Shown: in pieces, positions 45,774-55,492 of the stretch
How positions within the stretch are numbered: the first letter of the stretch is position 1
Layout: each line of letters starts with the position of its first letter
Source: JAPOXR01 sp963662395
GTDB taxonomy: Bacteria > Pseudomonadota > Alphaproteobacteria > Rhodobacterales > Rhodobacteraceae
Direction: 5' to 3'
NCBI GenBank assembly: GCA_963662395.1
Contig: OY759511.1
Location: 4,526,001 to 4,590,000, forward strand
DNA length: 64,000 nucleotides
Translations under genes and position numbers: made by a program
Notes under the pieces: generated by a model
Seen by the model: the letters and a program-made list of their open reading frames with translations, nothing else
What the model was told of the DNA's origin: nothing
Databases searched by the model: none

Positions 45774-46367
45774 TCAGCCCCGCCGCCAGGCGACCCAGTC
45801 GGCCCTGGTATCCAGGTCCAACCGGCTGACCATCCCGGGCAATTCGACATGCAGGCATTCCATGCCACGCTCCCTGATCACGTCCCGAAGGCCCTGGTCG
45901 CCGGAGAGCATGACAAGAAACGGAAACAGCATGGCAGGGATGATGACCGGGTGTCCCGGATTGCCATTGTCGTCGGTGCCCCGGACAATCCTGTCGGGCT
46001 GAAACCGGGCAATGACCTGGTTGATATGACTGCACCGGATTTCCGGCATGTCCGGAAGGAGGATCATCACCCCTTCGCTGCCCCGGGGTATCCTGGCGAT
46101 TCCCGACAGGAGTGAATTCGCCATACCGAGCTCCGGCCTGTCGACCCGGACCTTCCTGCATTTCAACCCGATCAATGCCCGCCGCCTGTCACGTTGATAT
46201 CCGCCAATGGTAGTCAGCACCGCGGTTGCATCCGAATGAATGGCTTCCAGCGCCGTCCTGCGCAGCAACGGGATTCCGCCGACCTGTTCGAGCAGTTTGT
46301 CGGATCCGCCCATCCTCGATGACGAGCCGGCAGCCGGAATGACGACTGCAATGCGGGCCGGCATCAT
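45774..46367 (-). CDS. MobA/MocA-like nucleotidyltransferase
   Basis: 197 residues from ATG 46367, preceded by GGGGAG. The MobA-like NTP-transferase start AVVIPAAGSSSRMGGSDKLLE holds the nucleotide-binding G-x-x-x-R-M-G loop; ILLPDMPEI carries the metal-binding Asp, and GNPGHPVIIPAMLF is the usual later motif. MocA and MobA attach CMP or GMP to molybdopterin, which would fit modABC nearby, but other sugar-nucleotide roles are possible. Its stop lies 9 bases from the 3' end of the convergent tRNA gene. Confidence 0.85.
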   Translation of the reverse strand: MMPARIAVVIPAAGSSSRMGGSDKLLEQVGGIPLLRRTALEAIHSDATAVLTTIGGYQRDRRRALIGLKCRKVRVDRPELGMANSLLSGIARIPRGSEGVMILLPDMPEIRCSHINQVIARFQPDRIVRGTDDNGNPGHPVIIPAMLFPFLVMLSGDQGLRDVIRERGMECLHVELPGMVSRLDLDTRADWVAWRRG

Positions 46368-46432
46368 CGACTCCCCTTGGCCATTGCATGTCCTGCCAAC
46401 GCCCGGCCACCCGGTCGGCGCCGGTTCACGGC

Positions 46433-48850
46433 TCAACCGCGCATGATCGTGCCATCTGCATCATAGAGTTGCCTGGTGATCAGCCTCGCCGGCCGCATTT
46501 CACCCAGGATCTCGATCTCGACCTCGAGTCCGTCCGATGCCAGTGAGGCCGGGACGAATCCCAGAGCGACCGATTTGTCGGCAAAATGTGAATATCCGCC
46601 CGAGGTGCAGAAACCGAGAACCTTGCCATCGACCCAGACCGGTTCGTACCCCACGACATCCGCATCGAGGGCATCAACTTCAAACGCGCATATTTTCCTG
46701 CCACTTCCAACCCGCCGTTCATGTTCGGCTGCCGCCCGGCCAACGAAGTCGTCATTCCTTCCCCAGGCGATGAAACGGTCAAGCCCGGTCTCACCGGGCG
46801 TGTAGTCCGGCGAGTATTCACGCAGCCATGAGCCGAAGAACTTGTCCAGGCGCAGTGACATCATGGCGCGCATGCCGAAAGGCACCAGCCCCAGCCCGTC
46901 CGAATGCGCCATCAGCGTATCGTAAACCGATCGCAGCGCCGCCGCATCGCAGTAGACTTCATAGCCCAGGCCGCCGGTAAAGGAGATGCGCTGCACGATG
47001 CAGTTCACCAGGCCAACCTGCATCCGGCGGCAGTCAAGGAAGCGGAAAGCCTCGGCCGAAACATCGCTCGGCGTGGCCCGCGCAAGCAGCATCCGGGAAT
47101 TCGGGCCGGCGACCTGAAACCCGATTCGCCGGTCCGACACGTTCTCGACAGTGACGCCCGGGTCGGGGAGATTGCGCATCAGCCAGCGAAGGTGAAATGC
47201 CTGCGCCGAATAGGAGGAGGTGAGCTGGAATTCCTGCTCGGAAAGACAGCTGACCGTGAAGTCGCCGATGATTCGTCCCTTCGGCGACAGCATGGGCGAG
47301 AGTGACACCCGGCCGGGAAGGGGGATGCGGCCGGCGAGGAGGCGGTTCAGCCAAGGCCGCGCCCCGGCTCCGGTGACCCGGAACTTGCCGAAATTCTGGA
47401 TCTCGTTGATGCCGACCCGGTTTCGCACCGCCAGCACCTCACGCCTGGTTGCCTCCCAGGCATTCGAGCGGCGGAATGACGGAGTCTCGTAGCGGGGCTG
47501 TCCGGGCAGGGCAAAGTAATTGACCACCTCGGTGCCGAATTGGGCGCCGAATACCGCGTTGTGCCGGTCCCAGACCCCGTGCATCGGCGAGGTGTTGAGC
47601 GGACGTGCTGCCGGCAGTTCTTCATTCGGATAGACCACCGAAAACCGGCGGCGGTAGAATTCATTGACCTTCTCGAGCGTGTAGGCCGTGCTGATCCACG
47701 GCCCGAACCTGGCCACGTCAAGGGCCAGCGTGTCGCGCTCGGGTTCGCCGGCGATCATCCACTGCGCCAGCATGTCGCCAACCCCGCCGCCCTGGGAGAA
47801 CCCGGCCATGACACCGCAGGCCGACCAGTAGTTCCGCAACCCGGGGACCGGGCCGATCAGGGGATTGCCGTCCGGGGCAAATGTGAACGGGCCGTTGATG
47901 ATGCGCTTGATCCCCGCCCGCTGCAAGGCCGGGTAGCGGAGATAGGCGTGATCGATCGAGTCCGAGATCCGGTCCAGGTTGTCGGGCAGCAATTCATGGC
48001 CGAAATCCGGCGGGGTGCCGTCGATCGCCCAGGCCTGACAATTCTGTTCGTAGAAGCCGATGCAGAGTCCCTTTCCCTCCTGCCGAAGATAATTCTCGCC
48101 GCCCGGGTCCAGCACATGAGGGTGCTCGGTGTCGGAGTTCGCGATCTCGGGAATGTCCTCGGTAACCAGGTACTGGTGCTCCATCGGGTGAAGCGGAAGA
48201 TACACGCCGGCCATCATGCCCACCTCGCGCGCCCAGAGGCCGGCGGCATTGATGACATGTTCGGCGTGAATGGTGCCATTCCGGGTAACGATGTTCCAGC
48301 TCCCGTCCGGGCGCTGGCTGGTTTCGACAACCGGGTTGTCGGTGACGATCTCGGCTCCGGCGATTCGGGCCGCCCTGGCATAGGCCATGGTCGTGCCGGA
48401 CGGGTCGAGATGGCCGTCGAGCGGGTCGTAGAGCCCGCCGATGATGCCATCCAGGTCGGCCAGCGGCGCCAGTTTGCGAATGTCGTCCCGGTCCACCAGG
48501 TGGGTCTGCAACCCCATGAAACGATGCTTGGCCCGTTCGGCCTTGAACATGTCCATCCGTTGCCGGCTGTCGGCAAGGGTGATTCCACCGACATGATGCA
48601 GGCCGCATGACATGCCGGTGATGGCCTCGAGTTCCTGGTAAAGCCCGATCGTATAACCCTGCAGGGCGGCCATGTTGGTATCGCCGTTCAGCGTATGAAA
48701 TCCGCCGGCCGCATGCCAGGTCGATCCCGAGGTCAGTGCCGAACGCTCGATCAGCGAGACCTCGGTCCAGCCATACCTGGTCAGGTGGTAGAGCACCGAG
48801 CATCCGACCACACCGCCGCCGATCACGCATGCCTGCACGCTTGTCTTCAT
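46433..48850 (-). CDS. FAD-dependent dehydrogenase with GcvT domain (dimethylglycine dehydrogenase-like)
   Basis: 805 residues. The N-terminal DAO domain has the dinucleotide motif VIGGGVVGCSVLYHLTRYG and ERSALTSGSTWHAAGG, whose His is the typical covalent-FAD site of the DMGDH/sarcosine dehydrogenase family. The C-terminal half is GcvT/aminomethyltransferase-like (RVTGAGARPWLNRLLAGRIP, GPNSRMLLARAT, FTGGLGYEVYCDA), binding tetrahydrofolate to capture the one-carbon unit. Probable substrates are dimethylglycine, sarcosine or a related N-methyl compound. It is the last gene of an operon with a LIV-type transporter, so uptake and oxidation are probably coupled. Confidence 0.9.
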   Translation of the reverse strand: MKTSVQACVIGGGVVGCSVLYHLTRYGWTEVSLIERSALTSGSTWHAAGGFHTLNGDTNMAALQGYTIGLYQELEAITGMSCGLHHVGGITLADSRQRMDMFKAERAKHRFMGLQTHLVDRDDIRKLAPLADLDGIIGGLYDPLDGHLDPSGTTMAYARAARIAGAEIVTDNPVVETSQRPDGSWNIVTRNGTIHAEHVINAAGLWAREVGMMAGVYLPLHPMEHQYLVTEDIPEIANSDTEHPHVLDPGGENYLRQEGKGLCIGFYEQNCQAWAIDGTPPDFGHELLPDNLDRISDSIDHAYLRYPALQRAGIKRIINGPFTFAPDGNPLIGPVPGLRNYWSACGVMAGFSQGGGVGDMLAQWMIAGEPERDTLALDVARFGPWISTAYTLEKVNEFYRRRFSVVYPNEELPAARPLNTSPMHGVWDRHNAVFGAQFGTEVVNYFALPGQPRYETPSFRRSNAWEATRREVLAVRNRVGINEIQNFGKFRVTGAGARPWLNRLLAGRIPLPGRVSLSPMLSPKGRIIGDFTVSCLSEQEFQLTSSYSAQAFHLRWLMRNLPDPGVTVENVSDRRIGFQVAGPNSRMLLARATPSDVSAEAFRFLDCRRMQVGLVNCIVQRISFTGGLGYEVYCDAAALRSVYDTLMAHSDGLGLVPFGMRAMMSLRLDKFFGSWLREYSPDYTPGETGLDRFIAWGRNDDFVGRAAAEHERRVGSGRKICAFEVDALDADVVGYEPVWVDGKVLGFCTSGGYSHFADKSVALGFVPASLASDGLEVEIEILGEMRPARLITRQLYDADGTIMRG

Positions 48851-48908
48851 TTGTTGTTCCTTGTTCCGGGTTCAGTCGAGAGAGGTGTTTTCAAGCCGGA
48901 CTGTCCTG

Positions 48909-50207
48909 TCATCGTTCGGGAATCAGCCCATGTGGACGGAAACGCATCACCAGGATCAGGATCAGGCCCATGGTCAGGAAACGCATATGGGCAACAGAGT
49001 CCATGAGATGTGCCCGGACCGGCGAGTCGGATCCCATCCAGGACGTGGCGGCGTCCAGCAGGAATGCTCCGATCGGTTCGACCTCGATCCAGAAGAACCA
49101 GATGATCATGCCGCCGAGAATGGCCCCCCAGTTGTTGCCGGAACCGCCGACGATGACCATGACCCAGATCAGGAAGGTAAAGCGAAGGGGCTGGTAGGTT
49201 GCCGGTGTGAACTGTCCGTCAAGGGTGGTTGCCATGGCACCGGCAATTCCGCATATCACCGAACCGAGCACGAATACGTGCAGGTGACGCGTCTTGACAT
49301 CCTTGCCCATGGCTCCGGCGGCGGTCTCGTTTTCGCGAATGGCCCGCATCATGCGCCCCCATGGCGAATAGAGTGACCGTTCGCACAGGAACAGCAGCAC
49401 CGCCAGCACCGTGACCAGCAGGCCGGCATAGCACAGCTTCACGAAAATCGAGGATGCCTCGACCGGGCCCACGCCAAGGCGGTGGGCAGCGTCGATGAAC
49501 CAGCCCGTGGCCTGCAGATCGACCTCGTAGGGGACAGGTCGCGGTAGTCCGGACACGTTCTTGACCCCGCGTGTCAGCCAGTCCTCGTGCTTGAGCACCG
49601 CGACTACGACCTCGCCAATGCCCAGGGTAGCGATTGCCAGGTAGTCCGATCGCAATCCCAGGGCGACCTTGCCGATGACCACCGCGGCAATGGCGGCAAG
49701 CAGGCCGCCGACCGGCCATGCAAGGAGGACCGGGAGCCCGAGCCCCCCGAGAAACCCGGTTCCGGCCGGATTGACGCTTTCAATGGCCAGCACCGCCGGG
49801 TCGAACAGCCATCGGTAGAGCGACAGGCCAATAGCCAGTACCGCGACCATTGCCAGCACCCGGGCCTTGCCGGGATTGAGGCGCGTCCAGGCGGCCATGG
49901 CGGCGAGGATGGTGGCGAGGCCAACTGCCAGTGCCAGGATCACCCTGGCCCCGCCGGCATGCCAGGCATCGACGACCGGCGGCGTGGAGACGACGATGAC
50001 GGCAAGACCGCCCAGGGCCACGAACCCGGTAATGCCGATATTGAACAACCCGGCATAACCCCACTGGATGTTGACACCGATTGCCAGGATGGCCGAGATC
50101 AGTCCGAAATTCAGGATTGCCAGGGCGACATTCCAGCTCTGGGTCAGCCCGGCACCGACGACCAGGGCAACGGCGGCCAGGAAATAGACAAGGTCGCGCC
50201 AGGTCAA
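48909..50207 (-). CDS. LIV-type ABC transporter permease (LivM-like)
   Basis: 432 residues from TTG 50207, which has AGGGGG upstream and overlaps the livH-like stop; a longer frame upstream is read inside livH. Ten or more membrane helices; family segments are AILAIGVNIQWGYAGLFNIG, RSDYLAIATLGIGEVV, GRMMRAIRENETAAGAMGKDV and FVLGSVICGIAGAM, then GGSGNNWGAILGG. An extra loop near residues 110-180 makes it longer than typical LivM. It lies 58 bases upstream of the dehydrogenase gene. Confidence 0.92.
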   Translation of the reverse strand: MTWRDLVYFLAAVALVVGAGLTQSWNVALAILNFGLISAILAIGVNIQWGYAGLFNIGITGFVALGGLAVIVVSTPPVVDAWHAGGARVILALAVGLATILAAMAAWTRLNPGKARVLAMVAVLAIGLSLYRWLFDPAVLAIESVNPAGTGFLGGLGLPVLLAWPVGGLLAAIAAVVIGKVALGLRSDYLAIATLGIGEVVVAVLKHEDWLTRGVKNVSGLPRPVPYEVDLQATGWFIDAAHRLGVGPVEASSIFVKLCYAGLLVTVLAVLLFLCERSLYSPWGRMMRAIRENETAAGAMGKDVKTRHLHVFVLGSVICGIAGAMATTLDGQFTPATYQPLRFTFLIWVMVIVGGSGNNWGAILGGMIIWFFWIEVEPIGAFLLDAATSWMGSDSPVRAHLMDSVAHMRFLTMGLILILVMRFRPHGLIPER

Positions 50208-51214
50208 AATACCCGCCCCCTGAACAGGCCGGTTGGCCGAAACAGCAGCACGATGACCAGCATCACGAAGGAGATCGCGAACTTGTAGTCGGTTGACAGC
50301 AGTTGCAGGAGCGAATCGGGCTGCCACCCATCCGGAAGCAGGTAGCCAACCACCTTCTTGAAAGCATAGGTGATAGTGATTTCCGACAGCGCCACCAGGT
50401 ACCCTCCCACCACCGCGCCAACGGGATTGCCCATGCCACCGACGACCGCGGCAGCGAAGATCGGCAGCAGCAGCTGGAAATAGGTGAACGGCTTGAAAAT
50501 CTTGTCGAGACCGTAAAGCGTTCCGGCGATGGCGGCAAGGCTTCCGGAAATGATCCAGCAGATCACGACCACCCGTTCCGGATTGATCCCGGACAGCAGC
50601 GCCAGGTCTTCATTGTCGGAATAGGCGCGCATGGATTTGCCGGTCCGGGTCCGGTTGAGAAACCAGAACAGGGCTGCCATCAGCACCAGGGCGGAGACGA
50701 TGGTGATGCCCTGGGTGGTCTTGAATGCCAGCCCTTCCTGCAGCCCGGTGAGGGATTTGAACTCCCGGACGGAGATGATGAAGCGGGCACCATCGAGGAA
50801 TCGCTGCTCACCCGGTCCGATGATCAGCCTGACCAGCCCGTTGACGACCAGCATGACCCCGAACGAGACAATGACGAAGGTGACAAGTGGAGCCTTGATC
50901 CTGCGGTAGTGCCGGTAGACCAGGCGGTCGGTCAGAACCACGAGGCCGGCGGTTACGGCTATCGATATCGGCAATGCCAGCAATGCTGTCGGCAAGGGGC
51001 CGAGGTCGACCCCCAGAGACTGGAGCCACCATGTCCCGAACACGGCAGTCATGCATCCGAAGGCCATGGTGTCGCCATGGGCAAAATTAGCGAATCTGAG
51101 CACTGCATAGACCAGGGTCACCCCCAGCGCCCCCAGCGCCAGCTGGCTGCCATAGGAGATGGCAGGGATCAGCACGAAATTGGCCAGGATGATGAAGGCG
51201 TTCAGCAGGTCCAT
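50204..51214 (-). CDS. LIV-type ABC transporter permease (LivH-like)
   Basis: 336 residues, ATG 51214. About eight membrane helices: SQLALGALGVTLVYAVLRFA, NFAHGDTMAFG, and the coupling segment MRAYSDNEDLALLSGINPERVV. It forms the channel with LivM. It begins 6 bases after the livF-like stop and overlaps livM by 4. Confidence 0.93.
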   Translation of the reverse strand: MDLLNAFIILANFVLIPAISYGSQLALGALGVTLVYAVLRFANFAHGDTMAFGCMTAVFGTWWLQSLGVDLGPLPTALLALPISIAVTAGLVVLTDRLVYRHYRRIKAPLVTFVIVSFGVMLVVNGLVRLIIGPGEQRFLDGARFIISVREFKSLTGLQEGLAFKTTQGITIVSALVLMAALFWFLNRTRTGKSMRAYSDNEDLALLSGINPERVVVICWIISGSLAAIAGTLYGLDKIFKPFTYFQLLLPIFAAAVVGGMGNPVGAVVGGYLVALSEITITYAFKKVVGYLLPDGWQPDSLLQLLSTDYKFAISFVMLVIVLLFRPTGLFRGRVF

Positions 51215-51220
51215 CCGCAA

Positions 51221-51925
51221 TCAACCCCCAAGAAACGACTTGCGGACTTCGGCATTGGCCAGGAGGGCGGTTCCGCTATCGGTGAACCTGTTTCTGCCCT
51301 GGACCAGGACAAGTCCGACATCGGCAATCTCCAACGCGCGGCGGGCATTCTGCTCGACCATCAGCACCGCCACCCCGGTCCCGGCAATCTGGCAAATCCG
51401 GCCCATCACCTCGTCCATGATGATCGGTGACACCCCTGCAGTCGGTTCGTCGAGAATCAGCAGCTTGGGAGAGGTCATCAGTGCTCGCCCCAGCGCAACC
51501 TGCTGCCGCTGTCCGCCGGACAGTTCACCAGCCGGCTGCGAGCGTTTCTCGCGCAGGACCGGAAACAATCCGAACAGTTGTTCCATGGTGCCGGAAATGT
51601 CATCCCGGCGCAGAAACGCACCCATTTCGAGATTTTCCTCGACAGTCAGGGTGGCAAAGATGTTGCGGGTCTGCGGGACAAAGGCCATTCCCCGTGCCAC
51701 CCGTTCCTGTGGCGACAATCCGGTGATGTCCGTGCCATCGAAGACGATCGTGCCATTCCGCAAGTCAAGCAGGCCGAAAATGGTGTTCATGACCGTGGAT
51801 TTTCCAGCGCCATTGGGCCCGACAACGACAGCAATCCTGCCCCTGTCGACCGACAGGTCGACATCGTGAATGATGTCGGCCCCTCCATAGCCGCCGGTCA
51901 GGCCACTGCATTCCAGGAAACTCAA
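51221..51925 (-). CDS. LIV-type ABC transporter ATPase (LivF-like)
   Basis: 234 residues. Walker A GPNGAGKST, Q-loop FVPQTRNIFATLTVEENL, signature LSGGQRQQVALGRALM, Walker B LLILDEPTAGVSP and switch His replaced by Gln in MVEQNARRAL, as usual in LivF. It energises uptake with the LivG-like ATPase. Confidence 0.94.
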   Translation of the reverse strand: MSFLECSGLTGGYGGADIIHDVDLSVDRGRIAVVVGPNGAGKSTVMNTIFGLLDLRNGTIVFDGTDITGLSPQERVARGMAFVPQTRNIFATLTVEENLEMGAFLRRDDISGTMEQLFGLFPVLREKRSQPAGELSGGQRQQVALGRALMTSPKLLILDEPTAGVSPIIMDEVMGRICQIAGTGVAVLMVEQNARRALEIADVGLVLVQGRNRFTDSGTALLANAEVRKSFLGG

Positions 51926-52030
51926 CCCACCATTCCCGGCCGTCGGCCTCCAGGCAGTTTCGCCAGCCCGGACGGCAGGGCTGGACGTTGCCCCGGCCAG
52001 CCTGGCGGCGCAGGCAACCTGCCGGTCAAT

Positions 52031-52825
52031 TCAGGCAATCCCGGCATCTCCCTGTGGCCGGGATCGCGTGGAGCCGCGCCCCAGATAGGCCTCGATGACC
52101 TGTTCGTTTGCCCTGATGTCCGGGGCAGGGCCCTCGGCGAGGATCCGGCCCTCTGCCAACACGATGACCGGATCGCACAGCAGCGATATCAGGTCGAAAT
52201 CATGTTCGATCATGCAGAATGTATAGCCGTGATGCTGGTTGAGCCGGAGAATCGCCTGGGCGATGGTCTTGAGCAAGGTCCGGTTCACACCGGCACCGAC
52301 CTCGTCGAGAAAAACCAGCCTGGCATCAACCATCATCGTGCGGCCCAGCTCCAGCAGCTTTTTCTGCCCCCCTGACAGGTTGCCGGCTTTCTCCTGCGCC
52401 AGGTGCGACAATGTCAGAAATTCCAGGACTTCATCGGCCTTGTCGCTGATTGCCTTTTCCTCGGCCCGGATCCTGCCGGTCCGGAACCAGGCATTCCACA
52501 GCTTCTCCCCGGATTGGTTTCCCGGCACGACCATCAGGTTTTCCCGCACCGTCAGCGACGAGAATTCATGGGCAACCTGGAATGTCCGCAGCACCCCCCT
52601 GGCAAACAGCTCATGCGGAGGCGTGCCGGTGATGTCTTCACCGTCGAGCAGTACCACGCCGGATGTCGGTGCCATGGCCCCGGCTATGACATTGAACAGC
52701 GTCGTCTTGCCGGCGCCGTTGGGCCCGATCAGCCCGGTAATCGAGCCAGTGCCGATTTCAAGTGAAACGCTGTCGACGGCCGTGACCCCGCCGAATTTCC
52801 TGGTCAGATTACGGGTGGTGATCAC
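52031..52825 (-). CDS. LIV-type ABC transporter ATPase (LivG-like)
   Basis: 264 residues. Walker A GPNGAGKTT, LRTFQVAHEFSSLTVRENLM, signature NLSGGQKKLLELGRTMM, Walker B LVFLDEVGAGVN and switch CMIEHDFDLI. LDEP is LDEV here, tolerated in the family because the catalytic Glu is kept. It lies 105 bases upstream of livF and 85 bases downstream of the binding-protein gene. Confidence 0.94.
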   Translation of the reverse strand: MITTRNLTRKFGGVTAVDSVSLEIGTGSITGLIGPNGAGKTTLFNVIAGAMAPTSGVVLLDGEDITGTPPHELFARGVLRTFQVAHEFSSLTVRENLMVVPGNQSGEKLWNAWFRTGRIRAEEKAISDKADEVLEFLTLSHLAQEKAGNLSGGQKKLLELGRTMMVDARLVFLDEVGAGVNRTLLKTIAQAILRLNQHHGYTFCMIEHDFDLISLLCDPVIVLAEGRILAEGPAPDIRANEQVIEAYLGRGSTRSRPQGDAGIA

Positions 52826-52910
52826 GGCGGTGGATCAGCCCTGACCGGAGGCCGCGCTGGGAGCCTGAAACAGGCGGGCGGCCATGCAGCCGCCCGTCCT
52901 GGATGACGAC

Positions 52911-54098
52911 TCAACGATAGCCGACAACGTTGAAGGCACCATCGGCAACCTCATGCTCGGCAAACCTGCCAGACGCCTCACCGGGTCCGATCAACTCCAC
53001 GTCGGATGCGCCCGAGTAGTCGACTTCGCCGCCATCGGCGAGAATCTTCAGTGCCTTGCCGATTTCACCAGGAAGGATGACTTCGCCCGGCGCGTTGGCC
53101 ACGCTGAAGATCATGTCCTTGTAGTCGGCGCTCATCGACGATCCGGCGGCCTGCATGGCAAGTATGATCAGGGCGGCAGAATCATAGGCCTCGGCAACAT
53201 ACGGGGTGGTGCCATCAACTCCGGCACTGTCGGCGATATCGACCAGCATCATGCTTCCGGCGCTGTCCGACCCCGGAGCCTGCCCGAATGATCCGTCAAG
53301 ATCGGCACCGATATTGTCGACCAGGCTCGGGCCGATCATGCCGTCGGGCAGCACGAAGACGTCAAATGCGCCGGAATCGAGTGAACCCTGGATCACGCCA
53401 AGCCCGCCCTGGTCAAGATAGCCGACAACGACCAGCGCCTCGCCACCGGCGGCATCCAGGGTGCCGATCTCGGCCGAATAGTCGCCCTTGCCGTCCTCGT
53501 GGGCGAGCGAGACCGTCACCGTGCCTCCATCATTGGTGAACGCGGCAGCAAAACTGTCAGCCAGCCCCTTGCCGTAATCGTTATTGGTATAGGTAACGGC
53601 AACGCTCGTGATGCCGCGATCCATGATGACATCGCTCATCACCTGTCCCTGCCTGGAATCCGACGGGGCGGTGCGGAAGAACAGGCCATCATCCTCGGCG
53701 GTCGACAGCGCCGGAGAGGTGGCGGACGGCGAAATCATCACGATGCCGTTTGGCCGGGCGACATTCTGCAGGACCGCCCCGGTTACGCCGGAGCAGTCTG
53801 CACCGACAATTCCCGAGACCATCTCCGCGGTCACCAACTGTTCGGCGGCGGCAGTGGCAACTGCCGAATCTATGCAGGTCGAATCGGCGCGCACCGCCGT
53901 AACCGATGCGCCGCCCAGGAATGCACCTGATTCGGTGGCCTCCATGGCAGCCCGGTCGACCGCCCAGGCCATTGGCGGTGTAAGCGATTCAATCGGGCCG
54001 GTAAATCCGAGCAGAACCCCCAGCTTGACATCATCCTGGGCATGGGCACCTGCTGCCAGCCCGACGACCGAAACGGTCGCCAGCAAGAATCGTATCAT
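52911..54098 (-). CDS. LIV-type ABC transporter periplasmic binding protein
   Basis: 395 residues. A signal peptide (MIRFLLATVSVVGLAAGAHA) precedes the Peripla_BP_6 fold: VKLGVLLGFTGPIESLTPPM, AEQLVTAEMVSGIVGADCSG, ISPSATSPALS and VAVTYTNNDYGKG. GGAGGG lies 7 bases before ATG 54098. It heads the operon with the two ATPases, two permeases and the dimethylglycine-dehydrogenase-like enzyme, so the ligand is probably an N-methylated amino acid or betaine derivative rather than leucine. The promoter lies in the 224 bases before 54322. Confidence 0.92.
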   Translation of the reverse strand: MIRFLLATVSVVGLAAGAHAQDDVKLGVLLGFTGPIESLTPPMAWAVDRAAMEATESGAFLGGASVTAVRADSTCIDSAVATAAAEQLVTAEMVSGIVGADCSGVTGAVLQNVARPNGIVMISPSATSPALSTAEDDGLFFRTAPSDSRQGQVMSDVIMDRGITSVAVTYTNNDYGKGLADSFAAAFTNDGGTVTVSLAHEDGKGDYSAEIGTLDAAGGEALVVVGYLDQGGLGVIQGSLDSGAFDVFVLPDGMIGPSLVDNIGADLDGSFGQAPGSDSAGSMMLVDIADSAGVDGTTPYVAEAYDSAALIILAMQAAGSSMSADYKDMIFSVANAPGEVILPGEIGKALKILADGGEVDYSGASDVELIGPGEASGRFAEHEVADGAFNVVGYR

Positions 54099-54322
54099 CG
54101 TTCCCTCCATCTTGAGTCGTGAAAACAGCTTGCGATCATGCTGCATGAAGATGGCAAAACCGCGAAAAACTCAAGCAACAAGTGACCTGATCGGCCAGTT
54201 TGACTGGCAGGCTGCGATAGTGTCGGGAGGTGGAGGTCCCTGCCGGCATGATGGGTGAAGGAGGAATGGCGGATGATCGGAAAATTCCCGAGACCCGGGT
54301 CATGGTGTAGTCTTGTCATGCC

Positions 54323-55492
54323 ATGCTCCGATTCGCATTGATCCTGTCCTTGATACTCGCAACCCCTGCACCATCGGCCGAGAGGAGTGCCGGTGGGTTT
54401 CCGGTTGTCGTGGAGAAGATGGTCGACGACCTGCGGGTTCCCTGGTCGATTGCGTTTCTTCCCGGTTGCGAATTGCTGATCACCGAGCGCGTTGGCAACC
54501 TGCTGCATATTGGCCAGGATGGCCGGCGAAGCCGGGTTGCCGGTGTTCCGGATGTCCATGCCAGGGGGCAGGGCGGGTTGCTTGATGTTGCAGTGCCGCG
54601 TGATTTTGCCGCCACCCGGCAGGTCTTGCTGAGCCATGCCAGGCGGCAGCGGGGCGGTACCGGAACCGCGCTGTCGGTCGGCAGGCTGGCCGCGGATGGA
54701 GGAGCCCTGACCGGCGTGAAGCTGCTGTTCGAGATGGCTCCGGGAAGCGATGGCGGCCGGCATTTCGGCTCGCGGGTGGTCGAGGCCATTGATGGGCGAA
54801 TATTCATGACAACGGGCGATCGGGGTGACCGGCCCTCGGCCCAGGATCTTTCCGGCCACAATGGCAAGGTGATCAGGATCAACCGTGACGGCTCGGTGCC
54901 CGATGACAACCCCTTTGTCGGCATTGCGGGCAGCCGCCCGGAGATCTGGTCATTTGGCCACCGCAACCCGCAGGGTGCCGGTCTTGACCTGGAGGGCCGG
55001 CTCTGGATCTCCGAGCATGGTGCCAGGGGCGGAGATGAAATCAACCGGATCGAAGCCGGGCGCAATTATGGCTGGCCGGTCATTTCCTATGGCGTCCACT
55101 ATTCCGGCCGGAAGATCGGCGAGGGAGTTGCCATGGAAGGCATGGAGCAGCCCTCATTCCATTGGGACCCGTCGATCGCCCCCTCGGGTCTGCTGGTCTA
55201 TTCGGGCAGGCTCTGGAACGAATGGCGGGGGCATCTGTTCGTCGGGTCGCTGAAAAGCGATTTCATCTCCAGGATCGATCCGCTGGACGGATTCAGGGAG
55301 GTGGAACGGATCAGGTTTCCCGAAACCAGGAGAGTTCGCGATGTCCGGGAGGCACCGGACGGAACCATCTGGTTCCTGTCCGAGGACCGGGGAAGCGCCT
55401 ATCGCATCGTGCCGGCGGATGCCGGCCCGGAGCCGGTTGGCGGGTGCAGATTCCTCTCCCGGCACGGCGAGGTGTTGAAACGCCGCCAGTAG
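54323..55492 (+). CDS. PQQ-dependent aldose sugar dehydrogenase-like protein
   Basis: 389 residues with an N-terminal signal peptide (about 1-19). The six-bladed propeller pattern of soluble glucose dehydrogenase/YliI proteins is clear: LRVPWSIAFLPGCELLITER, GGLLDVAV, ITTGDRGDR-like FMTTGDRGDRPSAQDL, GHNGKVIRINRDGSVPDDNPF, SFGHRNPQGAGLD and EHGARGGDEINRIEAGRNYGWP. These include the PQQ and calcium sites. It is predicted to oxidise aldoses in the periplasm if PQQ is available. It is divergent from the transporter operon. Confidence 0.93.
   Translation: MLRFALILSLILATPAPSAERSAGGFPVVVEKMVDDLRVPWSIAFLPGCELLITERVGNLLHIGQDGRRSRVAGVPDVHARGQGGLLDVAVPRDFAATRQVLLSHARRQRGGTGTALSVGRLAADGGALTGVKLLFEMAPGSDGGRHFGSRVVEAIDGRIFMTTGDRGDRPSAQDLSGHNGKVIRINRDGSVPDDNPFVGIAGSRPEIWSFGHRNPQGAGLDLEGRLWISEHGARGGDEINRIEAGRNYGWPVISYGVHYSGRKIGEGVAMEGMEQPSFHWDPSIAPSGLLVYSGRLWNEWRGHLFVGSLKSDFISRIDPLDGFREVERIRFPETRRVRDVREAPDGTIWFLSEDRGSAYRIVPADAGPEPVGGCRFLSRHGEVLKRRQ

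Noticed and set aside
50208..50327. Longer LivM-like protein beginning inside livH
   Set aside because: The extra 40 residues are an out-of-frame reading of livH. TTG 50207 with AGGGGG upstream gives the normal overlapping arrangement.
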